From the NCBI GenBank assembly GCA_012295275.1, contig CM022665.1:22703502-22767501 (forward strand): DNA of 64,000 nucleotides, in the 5' to 3' direction. A program made the translations under genes and the position numbers. The notes below the pieces were generated by a model. It saw only the letters and a list, made by a program, of their open reading frames with translations, ran no database searches and was not told the origin of the DNA. This DNA is from Chrysomallon squamiferum (Eukaryota > Mollusca > Gastropoda > Neomphalida > Peltospiridae). This document shows, in pieces, positions 30,001 through 42,699 of the stretch; position 1 is the stretch's first letter, and each line of letters starts with the position of its first letter.

Positions 30001-33000
30001 AACATCATCTCCACATTCCTTTAATTTTGTCAGTGCAGCTTTCAACCACTCAGAACTTGCGTTGAAGTTGGCAGTGAAATTTTCATGGTCATCAATGTTT
30101 TGTTCACACCTTTCTTCTTGTTCCTAGGAAGAAAAAAAACATTCAATATTTTTTTAATGAAATTTTTATAGATTGTGTTAATTGATTTTTTAAATACTTT
30201 CTTTTTAAATACTTTTTTAATACTAACTCTTTCAGTATTTGTGTAAGCTATAATAAAAATTTTAAAGGTTTGAAGAAATGAAACAAAACCCTTTATTATT
30301 ATTGTTGTTATTATTATTACTGATAATATATTCAAAATACTCCAATAAACAATAAAGTTTAAATTTTTTTAAGCATGTAAATTTATAATGATTTTAACTT
30401 GTACTTCTAATACAAAAATTCTCTGAAACAGATTATTTCTTGAATGAAAATACGGAAATAATATTATTATTTAACATCATATTGCTTTTTTAAAGAAGAT
30501 ATTTTACCTTTAATGCAGAATCGAGAGTCTGGAATCTGTTTAGAAGCTGACCAGCATAAGAAGCTGTTCTATTGTCGCCAGTCATCTGTGCAATTTGCTG
30601 AGCATTGTCTAACAGAGCTTCAAATTCCCTTCTTTGAGCCTGACAACTTTCCTCCATTTCCTGAAATCAAGATTAATTCTTTTGTGTAAAATAAATAAAA
30701 ATCATTTACCATTTTATTAACCCATTAGTGAAAGTTTTGTTTTTAATTTCTGATATTTCTTTGTTCCTTTATGTTGTGGTAGGCTTTCTTTTAAAAATAT
30801 TCAGTTTAAAATCTGATTCTTAGAATTATGATATGTAGGAAAGTTTCCTATATGTTAAACAGAAATCCATCTTCTTAAATAAATTTCAAATGAGATAGGC
30901 ACTTTCTAATTAAAATTAATAATAAATAAATAAATAAAATTAAATAAAAACCAATTTCAAGCAAAATAAAATGAATATTTGTTCTTTTTCTTAAAGTGTA
31001 TTATCAAAGCAGAACAAAGTCTTTATTACCTCCCATTAACTTTAGAGCACAAATTCAACACAGAAATAAATAACACATGCATCAATATAAAGTTATTTTT
31101 CTTCAAGACACTATAATAAATATAAACTTTAAAACAAAATTTTATACTAGTCTTTCAAATTGAAACGAAAAGGTTTTAAAAATACTGCTAACTTTCAAAT
31201 TTTGGAGCTGTTCCATTTTTGATGCAAGATCTGGTTTAAGTGATGATTCCTTTCTCATTCTGGCTTCTGTTTCTTTCAGCCACTGAGACAGGTTTTCATA
31301 CTGGCCATCATAGTCATGCCATTGTTCAATAGAATTCTCCAAATTTGACCTATAAAAAAAATATTAGATCCAGAAGAAATGGAAATATTTATTATTCAAA
31401 TGTTTTCAGGATTTTACTGAAGTTTTTCGTTTACAAAATGGAGAGTTATACAACATAAAACTTATTCAATAATTAGTTTGAATGGCTTAAATGTTTGACC
31501 AAAGATCCATTATTATATCACTAAATACCTCTCATTTCTATTTAAGTTTTAAAACCTTTCACCTATAATGTTCTTTAAATTATTCAAAAGAAGCTCCTTC
31601 TTGAATGCAGTGCAGAATATTATGAAGTAAAACACTTGATACTAGAAATCTTAAAATAATTTTAACATTAATCTCATATGTTAAGTAAATAAAAACAAGC
31701 CAAACAGTAATATACTATCAACAAATTCTGAATTTTACTTTATTTAAAAAAATTCAAATATCAGTAATTTTTTCAGATACTTAAAGACTGATGTTTTAAA
31801 GACTACATACTGAGTTTCTTCCATCATTCCAACAAGTGACTGCCATTCTTTCTCCATAGTCTTTTTCTGAGCCTCTAGTTCTGCTTGTTTTGATTTGGGT
31901 AACACTGACTTGATAGCTTCAAGTCTAGCAGCAGCAAGAGCCTTTTTCTGTTCTCCTTCTTCAAGACTACTGGTCAAGTCCTTAAAACATTTGTAATAAG
32001 TATTTGAGTTACAAATTAAGATACAACGTTGGTTTACAAAGCATAATCAAATCATTGGTCTTAGTTTGATTTTGCTTAAGGAATACTAATAATGCATATT
32101 TTCTTTTTGCCTTTTTGGTTAGGCTGGTCTTTTACCAAAATAACAAAATATATTTAATAAAAATATTTTTTCTTTCGATATAAAATAAAATTGTTCAGAT
32201 TATACCATCAAATTCTCAAACTGTCAGTGATAATAATTTTATTATCTTTTATTTTTTATTTTTTAAAGCTAAAATATATTTACCTTGATTGTAGATAATT
32301 TAGCCTCCACACTGTATCGGTCACCAGCCATGTCACCACACCACAGTATTTTTTCTTTAGCCTGGTTCAGCCACCTGGCCTGCTGCTGTTGGGCTTCCTG
32401 ACAGTGCTGTTCTAGTGTGCCAATGAGAGAGTCCTCAATTCTGTCAGCACGTCCAGTCAAAGCTTCAAACTTCTTCATCATCACATTGGCATCTTTGGCA
32501 AGGTTGGACGTTTCTGCTGATGGATACTTTGCATGCAGACTCTGTGTCTTGGACTGAATAGCAGCAATTTTGTCTTTGTGTTTAGCTAGCTCTTCTTGCA
32601 GTTCCTGAAATATGAATCACAAAATTAAATATTAACAGAGTAAAAACAACATATATAAACCATGAAGATCAATACTTTCTTCTTTTTTTTTCTTTTTTTT
32701 TAAAGAAGAAAAAAAGAGTAAGATAATAAAATGTATGCTTATGTAATGATCTATGTTTAGTTTTGACAAACCTTTTAAAAAAATAAAAAATAAATATTAA
32801 AAAATATATTTAAAAACCCCTGAACAAAAAACAATTGCAAATGTTAATTAATGTCATTTCTTTCTGTTCTATTATACTGCTGAAAAAAGTCCCAAGTATT
32901 TATAGAATTCATGCTCAAAAATATATCCAGAATATATAATTATGTCCATATCTAAGCCAAAATATGTAAAATGTTAAAAAACAACAACTGAGAAATATTG

Positions 33001-36000
33001 TTTTACCTTAGCAGCCTTGAATCTTTCCACAAGATCCTCATCATTACCAGAAAGATCATCACATTTAGCAAGCAGTTCCTTGATGTGATTCATCCAGTCA
33101 GATTCCTCAGAGATAGATGTCTGCAGATCCTGCTGTTCATTAGAGAATGTTGTCATTACAGTGTCCAGTTCATTGGCTAATGCAGATGCTTTGTCAAATT
33201 CTTCCTGTAACCTCTTTTGTGTTTTCAGCAAATCAGGCATCACCTGTCCACTGTTCATTTCCTGCAAGTCCTTTACTTTCTGGTTCACTTCCTTAAGGAC
33301 TTCAGCAAAATATGGTGCTTCTTCCTGTTATTGGGGGTAAAAAAGAAAAATATACATGGTAAAGAGAGACTTTGAAACATTATAAATATTTACTAATAAA
33401 TATTTTTTAAAGATACCACAAGACCTTGATGACATTAAGATAAAAAGGTAGATCAACTTTTAAAACATCTACTTACAAAATATTATTAGAAAAAAATAAA
33501 TAAAATTAATCATTTATATCAAATATGATAATAATAACTAATAATTAATGAAGAAAAATACACAAATTAAATCAGTGACATGGTGCCAGTATCTAATATA
33601 AAAATTTAAAAATAAGGTTCTGAAATAAAGACTGTTAACAAAACAATATTTTAGAATGAAACAGATATTTACTTCATTTAAAATTTTCAAGTGAACAAAA
33701 TATCCTCACCTTAAATTTGATAAGTCTGGCCTCTACACTGACAGCATCATTGAAATTAGTTAAACTGTCATCAAGCTTGGACACCATGTTGTTTAGCCAA
33801 GATGCAACTTCTTCTGTTCCAGATTGCACCTGATCCCAACAAACAAGTTGGGCTTCCATATTTTCTTTATGCTCATCAATTGTCTGAAATGTACAATAAT
33901 TAAAACAAATTTAAAACAAATCAGTAAATCCCTCCATATTTTTAGTTTTAAAATATTTTCCTCAACTAGTCTTTTTATTATTTAAATTAAAATAAGGATC
34001 TGTTTCATCTTGTTTTGAGTATTTTAAAAAATAAAATTGAAATAAAATTCTTAATAAAATATCAAAAAGTTACTGTTAGATTAAAATATCTACAATTAAA
34101 ATATTTAAAATTGTATTTTTGATGTCTAATGTTATTTTGCAGTCACACTGTTTCATTCCTCAGACAAACAAGTCATTTAATTATTTTGCTTCTGTCATGG
34201 CCAAATTAAAAAGAAAGTGATAATATTTTTCAGATTATTATAAATTTTAGAATTTTAGCAAAATCTATTTAATTTAACACAACTTCACTGCACTTACGGA
34301 ATTAGTCTTTTCCCATTTTAAGTTTATGTCATCCAAGTCATTTTCAAGATTCTCTATCTGGAAGTTGGGAACCTTTTTAAGTTCATTTATGAGCTGCATT
34401 CCTTTGTTGTTCATGTGATCAAGTTGTGTTTGGTTGGCATGAAGCTCAAATTCTGCATTCTTTAAAAAATTAAAATATAACATGAAATAAACAAATTAGG
34501 GATGATAAAAGTATTAAAATCCAAATTGTTGTTTTATTTTTATTTTTTAAAACAAATCTGTAATTGTAGTGGTTTAACTACTCTTTGAATTTAAAAAAAA
34601 CAATGACTATTTACTTCATTTTTATTTAGTGAAAATCCTTATTTTTTCTTGCTTCTTAAACTTATGGAGAAAAAAAAAGTATTTAAAAGATTTTGCAGTT
34701 CTTTATTTTTTCAAGGATTTCAGGAGGTGGAAAAAGGAAGGATTAATTCATTATATAATAATTGTAGATAACAAGACCTGGTCACTCTTTGCAGTGATAC
34801 ACATTGACTATTCATCAGCCCATTATTGATTTAAACCATGATAAAGTATCAATTTCAACAGTAAGAAAAAAGAATAAGATAAAATAAGTTAACAAAAATA
34901 AAAATGTCTTACTTTATGTTGATCCAAGCTCTTCTTAAGAGATTTCTGATCAGTGAATGCAATGTCTTGATTAACTAATGGCTCAACATCAGCTAAGACA
35001 TGAGACACACCTTGTTTGGAATCATTGTATTGCTGCCACAAGTTGGCCACACTGCTGTAGCACTGATGTTTTTCACCCAGCAATGCTTGAACACTTTCCC
35101 AGGCTTTGTTGACATCACTCAGTTGAGCCTGGATTGCTTGTGCTTTTGATGGGTCATTCTGCATTATCTGACGTCCCAACTCACGAAGTTGCTCATATTC
35201 AGGGTTATAAGTAGACATATCAGCTTGAATATCCTAGTGATACAGTAATAGAAATCAAAAAAAAAATAATATGAATAAATAAATAAATAAAATAAAAATA
35301 AAAAAGGGAAATCAATTCAAAAGTATGTTAGTCAACAAAATATATTTATATTGTAAAACAGTGACTGTTCTCTTAATTCAGTACTTCAAAGACAGCTTTT
35401 CTTTAAAAAAAAAAAAAAAAAAAAAAAAGAATTGCTATATATAATTCCAATATTTCTCACTAATTGCACCTTTAAAAGCTAAACATAATAAGTCTGCAAA
35501 TCCAAATCTAAAGTAAATCATAACGATAAAATTTGATAGACTGCCTTGAAATACTGAATTAGTGTATTTTTAACAAGAGGGGAAAAGCCACAAATATCCA
35601 TTCACAAAAACAGATGTATGTTTGTACAAAATGCAAATACCAAAACAAGCTTTCATGCTACTCTTTTCACCATCATGCTCTAAAGATTTGAGAGAGAAAA
35701 CATTATGTGACATTTAACATTGTTTATCTATGTCCTAATGTTACCTCAAGTTCTCCAATAAGTTCTTTTAGTCCTTGTTCACTGGAAACTCCTACTGCAG
35801 AAGCAGCAATCTTGGCCTCCACTTCTTTGAGTTTATCAACTAGAGTTTTCTTTCTGTCTGAAAAGTCATCATTCATCTGAGCCAGTTCTTCGAGATGGTG
35901 TTCTTTCTGTTCGGCATTCTGAGACACTGTGTCACATAAATTTTCTATGCTCTGAAGTTCTGTGTTAAAATGCAGGGTTCTTTGAGTGGCTCTATCTTTA

Positions 36001-39000
36001 ATGACCATCTGAGATGCTCCCATCAATTCATCTAGCAAATCTGCATTTTTGTTCCAGCCTTTCATGCTATTTCTCAAGTCTTCAATCTCTTGTTTTATCT
36101 TAGCTACTTCCTCTTCTTTCAGATCAGGATTCTGAAGCTTTGCCTGCAAATTCTTTAATCTAGTCTGTGCATCTTTGTGCTGCTCATGATATTTTGACCA
36201 GTGTTCACACAGGTTCTCACGATTTTGAACCAGATCTTCTAATCTAGTATAGCCCTCCATGACCTTGTCAAAACGATCACCTAATATGGCAGCTTCTTCT
36301 TCTGTACAATTCTGCATCATTTCTTTGAATTCCTGCTGCAGTGCTTGAAACATTGGGTCCTGTTGATTGGCCTCAGCTTTCATTGCCTAAAAGCATGCAA
36401 TTTACTAAAACATTCATCCCAGAATTAAACATGCACCAAAATAATACCAGCAGCCAGAATTATAAGCTTTTGCATAGCCCACAAATTGAACATGCAGCAA
36501 TATTCACAATTATACTAGGTATCTAAATGGAGTGATTTGTAATACTGATGGAGATTATTATGACAAAATATTTCAAAGTTTATAACCATCAGTTTAATAA
36601 TACATTTGTTTTTTTATTTAATGCAGCTAAGGTTCAAATTTTTTTTTTTTTTTTTTTTTAGTGATTCATTACTTTGGATTGTTTATATATGAGGTAATAT
36701 ATAAGAACTAAAAAGTGGAATAAATACAGTATTAAAACAATGTTAACCAATTTTATATATCTGTATCTGAACCTGTAAGGCAGATAAAAAAAAGTTTAAG
36801 TGAAAGCCATTTTAGGTTTTTAACCACAAATCACTTCATAAATTTATACCACATTCCATCATACAAAATGTGTTTAAAGTGAAACAGGAATAAATCTAAT
36901 TAATAACCAACATGCAGCATAAAAAGCATGGATGTTGTAAACACCAAAAGTGTATTGATAGGGTAAGTAAAATGAAATGTATACAGTAGTAGAAGTAATT
37001 ATGAAAAAATTATAACTAAAATTAAGACTTAAAAAAATTCACAAAAAAACAAAGACTAAAGCATCAATGAAATGAACATTAATTTAATATTAAATTCAGT
37101 ATAAATATCGTACATTTACATTAAATATTACAATAAAAGTAACAATTCAGAGTTCCGAAAATATGAAGCAAAATATTAAAGAATAGAAACATTATTTTTT
37201 CACAACTTTCTAAGTATTTTTATGATTTCTTTCAATTTTCATTTTATTTGTTTATTTATCAAATGATATGTTCTTTTTGCATGTACAAATCATACCTTTA
37301 GTTTTGCAAGGACCTCAGCTACTTCATCTGAATAAATTTCACTGCCTGTGTCTAATTTCCTCTGAGACTTTTTAAGCCATTTCTCAAAGTCTTGTAATCG
37401 TGAATAGAAATCTTTTCTATGTTGAACTGCCTGAGCCAGTACTTTCTGTTTCTCCTGCACACCAGCATTGACTCTGGCCCACATATCTTTAATTCTCTCT
37501 TGTTTGGCCTTCAGATCTTTCAGTCCATCAGGGCTGGTGTAAGGCTGCACCTGTTCAAATTGTCGTTGTACAGCATTTACTTGTGGCTGGTAAGTTCTAA
37601 CTTCTTCTTGCAAAGCCTGGTAAAGAAACAGATATTCTGGTTTAACAAAGGAAACAAAAACATTTTAAGTTTTAAAAAAGGTCTCTTTAAAGATTAAATA
37701 AAATATCTAATTTTGTCAATTAAAATTATTATTGTTGCTGAATTCATTTTTTTTATTTTATTCATGCCCAACAAATACTTGTTCATTACCTCATGTCAAA
37801 ATGAGTTAACTATTTCTGTTCAAAGTATGATATTCATTTCAGTTAAATGAGAGTCTTTATCAGCTATATAGCATCCAGTTAAATTTACTTATGCAGTTTT
37901 GTTAGTTTCATATACTTTGGCAAGAGCAAGTTCATGTTCCAGAACTTGAACATCTGTTGAACTGGTGTTTGGTTCTTGTTCTAATCTGTTCAGCAGCTTC
38001 TCAAGAGCTTCTGTCAGGTTAGCTTGTTCTTCATCATACACAACCCAGGCACCATGCATTTTATCAACCCGATGTGAACGTTCCTCCGAAGCATTCAGAA
38101 TGTTTCCCCACCTATGCTGGATTGATTCAAGTTCTTGTGGCATGTTGGGCAATTCCATTAGATAGCCAGCTTCAGTACTCATCTTGTCAAATATAGGCAA
38201 GTTTTCTTCTGCCTCTTGAAGAAATGTCTGCCACAAAAAAACAAAAGAAAATACACCTTATAAAACATATATGGTTTCACCTATACAACATCAAATGTCA
38301 GGATATTTTTTCAGTACCTTCAGGGAGATCTTGTAATACTGTTTTTGCTACAAATCTTTTACCAAATAGAAAATAATTTACACAAATAAATTATCTAAAT
38401 ATCTTACCTGATGAACATCATACAAGTCTTTGGCTTCTTCCAAAGAAGAGCATTTTGGAAGTTCTGTTGCACAGTATTTCTCAGCCTTTACTATCCATGG
38501 CATCAGCTGTTCTTGCAGACTCTGGTATCGCTGCCAGTGAGCGACATTACCTGAAAGTGCAGTACTTTGATCCTTAGCACGAGCACACAAACTTTCCCAT
38601 TGTCGTCGAATACTTGTCAGTTTAGATTTAAGTGCAGCAGTTTCACGTGAACGGAAGTTCTGAGACAACCCTCGTGCATCCTTTTCCAGATTTTCCAGAG
38701 TGATATGATTTTCATAGACTTCAGAACAGATAGTCTGAAAAAATAGTAATAATAATAATAAAACTACTAGATCTAAAAATAAAAATATTTATGCATAAAC
38801 AAAACTAAAAATAATTAATAGAAAATTTAAAAAAAAACATATTACAGTTAATAAAACAATATCTTTTCTTAATATTGGTCAGATAATCATTTAAAATATA
38901 TATTAAAAAAATGTTTTTCTAAAAATACCAAAAAAACAACAACAAAACAATAAAAGACTAACCAATTTATTGATTTCATATCACCATAAGATCAAAGAAA

Positions 39001-42000
39001 ATTTTCAACATCCTTACCTCAGCCTTGCTTAGCTGCACTTCTGGTAGATCTTTTTTCTCCTCATAAACTTGATTGAGGTTTGATTCCTTTTGATTCAGCC
39101 AGTCACAGAAATTATTCAACCTCTTGTAGTAGTCTGACCATTTAGCTATTGTTGCCTCCAAATCTGCAAGTTTAGCATTCAACCGAACAGAGACATTTTG
39201 CAGTCGCTTGTCAATATCAGATACTTCACCTTTCAATGGGCCTTGCCTTTCGCGACTAGCACTTTCTGCTAAAACTGCATTCAGTTTCTGCACCTCAGAC
39301 AACTTGCCTTTCAGTTTGTTTAAAGTGTTGTGTAACTCCTGCAAATAAATATCACATATTTACTGACAAATGCCTGAGAAGGGCTTATGTTTAAATAAGA
39401 GTGAACCTACTATTTATATTTCAATAACATTTTTAGATATTATTTTGCAAGACTTTTCAATATATACATATATAATGCATTCCAAATAATAATTCAAATT
39501 AATTTTGAGTAAAATGGAACATGATTAAAAAGCAAATTCACCGGAATAACTACTATAATTAATAAACTTTATTATCCTCCAGTCAATATGAATAACAGTT
39601 CTAAGGACATTAAATATATATGAATATATTTCAGTTAATTTAATATAAAATATAAAAAATTATTTTAAATGATATTTATTAGTGGCAGAAACCTTTTTTG
39701 CTTCTAACTCTTTCTTTGCTGAGTCTTGTCCATGTGTGGCAGGTGGTTTTTCTAATTCAGTCTCAGCTTTCTTCAGATATTGCACCAAGTGTTTCTTCTC
39801 CCCTTCATACTGTTCCCAGTTATGAAGAGTCTCCTATCAAAATTAATATTTATATTGATAAATAAATTTATTCTATTTTTTATTCCTGTATCAGGAAAAT
39901 TAACCATGTAAAATTAACCATGTACCAGCTTCTCCATTTCCACTTTTTAATTCAATATTTTATTAATTTTTTATTACATTCAAAAAAACACAAAAAACAA
40001 TGAATTTCAAAGTAAACAGTGTTTTTAACAGATAAAAAACCTTAATTAAATGAAATTAGTACAAAAAATAAAATAAGTAAATAAATAAATATTCAAGAAG
40101 CTTTTTAAAAAAATACAAATTCAAATCTTCAGTTATTTCAATTTTAATGTTTGAGAAAATCTGGCTGTTTTCTTTTTTTTTTTTTTTTTTTCAGTTTAAC
40201 ATCTGAATTACCTGATCTCATTTACTGAAGCTTAAATATCATACCTTAAGTTTTGCATGTTTGGATCTTGCTAATTCATTTGTATCCTTCCACTTTCTGC
40301 TAAGATCATCAACAGATCTGCCAATAAAAGATGGTGCATCTTTTTCTTTTTGTAGTCGTTTTCCTGCCTCTATGTCAGCTTGAATACTGGCTGCTTCTGA
40401 CTCCAGCTTCATCATAATTGACTAAGAAAAACAAAAAGCAAAGCAGGGTTAGGAGTATGGAAATGTTGCCAAACTTCAAAACATGTTAGAACACTTGACA
40501 CAATCATATCTAAGCATTTTAATAAATATCAATAGCATTCATTTTTTATTATCTAAATATACATCCTTAAATCTTTTTCATTAACTGTTTTTTATGTGGT
40601 TTTATATTATAGTGAAGGGACTATACTGTGACACAATACCTGTTAAAAATAATTTATTCATTGATATCCTTATTCTGACCTATTTGAAATGAAATAATAC
40701 AGATAGAAGGTAACAGTTACATTGTAATTTTTTTTTTTTTTAATTTGCTCTTTACTTACTGCACTCTATATACTATTTAATTATGGCTTTTATAAAACTA
40801 GTAATTTTAATAACCATATATTGTAAATCTACAAACAGTAAATAAAATGTACATGATTTATCATGTTGATTTAAGATCTGTGATGGATGCAGTACAACAT
40901 GTAGCTGGTTAGTAAACAAATTCCACTGTTATGGAGCAACAACAAAAACTAATGTGCTTAAATCAACCATGTCAGTATCAAAGATATAATCAATAAACAA
41001 TATTTAATATCAATATGTGCAAACAAATAGTTATAATTTAGGGTAATTATAAAATTTTATTTTAGATTATGGTAATAACTTTAAAAAAAGAGATGTTAGT
41101 TTAAAATCATCTTCTAAAAATTTTCTTTTTATTATTTAAGTTTATTTTGGTTTCATTATTTCATTTATGTATGATGGATTATTCTTTTGAAGAAAATGTT
41201 TTATTTATTTATTTTATTTTATTTTTATTTTTTTTGTTTCTTTTATTCTTTGAAAAGTTATATAAATATTTTAAATTTATTAAATGGATATACTATAAAT
41301 TGTGAAAGCATGCAAGTGAGATTCCATGCTTATGTTTATTTAATTAAAATGTATGTATTTTGTTACAACTAAAACACAAATAATTTATCACTGCCTTCCA
41401 AATATCTTCCTTCTTTATTAAAAATAACTTTCAAGTTTTAATAAATGTAACCATCTTTTAACCCTACATTCATTAACTGAAATACTGTTGTGTTAATTAG
41501 TTTAATATCTTAACACAACAAATTCCTGTTTTTCAATAATGTGCCAAACATAATATATATCTGTCTCCCATGACATTTTTTTCAAACGTCTGGTGGCAAA
41601 AAGCAGGTTAATAACAAACCAGGAAATACCTCATCCACAAACTTGCAACAGGGTTTGATTTTCAACTTACCATTATTCCATGAGGTGACTGATATTATAA
41701 AAAAAACAAAAAGGGTCATGCTCTTAAACTAATCTGTTTATTGAAGTTTGGCATTCCAATTTTATGTCACAAAAACAAGATTTAAAAAAATAACAGTTAA
41801 AAAAAAGAAGAAAGAGAATAGCAGGCTGAATAAACTTTAATTAGTTAAATAATTTTAGCAGTTGTGGTTGAGCATTTCAATTTATATATAGCATATTCAT
41901 ATTTTACAAAATAAAGAAATTTTAATTGCTCATTTTCCATATTTATCCTATTCTTTGTTCTGCTTTTCTAAAGGACATGAATACAACATTTAAATAAACA

Positions 42001-42668
42001 GTTTTGTTTTCTAAACAAAATTCACAAAAACAACTTTATATAAAAATATTAACTCACTATATTATCAAGAAAAATATGTTCTAAAATGAAGAACTATATG
42101 ATGACTATATTAAACATTGTGGTCTTCTGTGATTTTAATGTTATATAATGTGGTCAAACACAAACACTGTCATGTGAGTGCATGCATAAACCAAAGATTA
42201 CAGTTTATGAACATCAAAACAGAAGGAAAAAAGGTCCCAAATATCTCACCTCATGTTCTTGTAAGTATGCTCTGGCATCATCCAAACTGTCAATAGCTGG
42301 ATGTTCCATCACCAGTCTCTGTGTTTCCTCCAGCCAGTTGGATCGACGTTCCAAACCATCTCGGTACTCAAAGCTCTTGGAAATAACGGATGATTTGTCT
42401 GATGTGTCCTTCATTGTCACGTCCAGGTTTTTGAAACGAGACAACATGGCAGCCAGGCGTTCTCGCTCTTTTCTTGAGTCAGAATTTGGAGTATCACTCA
42501 AAAGTTCATTCAAATTTTCGGAAAGCCATTTGGCATCTTCAGCATATTTGCTTTTGTTCCGCATGGCTTTCTGCAAATTATAGAAAAGAATTTAGTAGAT
42601 GTCGCTTTAGAGTAACAACATATAAATTTTATTTGTTTTTTCACTTATAAAGATATTAAGATCTGCAC

Positions 42669-42699
<31 letters not shown>

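Noticed and set aside
41629-41640. 12-nt candidate exon (FVDE) just after the 18-nt microexon
   Set aside because: Would need a 29-nt intron, too short for splicing together with the better-supported microexon.
42182-42583. 133-codon plus-strand ORF
   Set aside because: Antisense shadow of exon 22.
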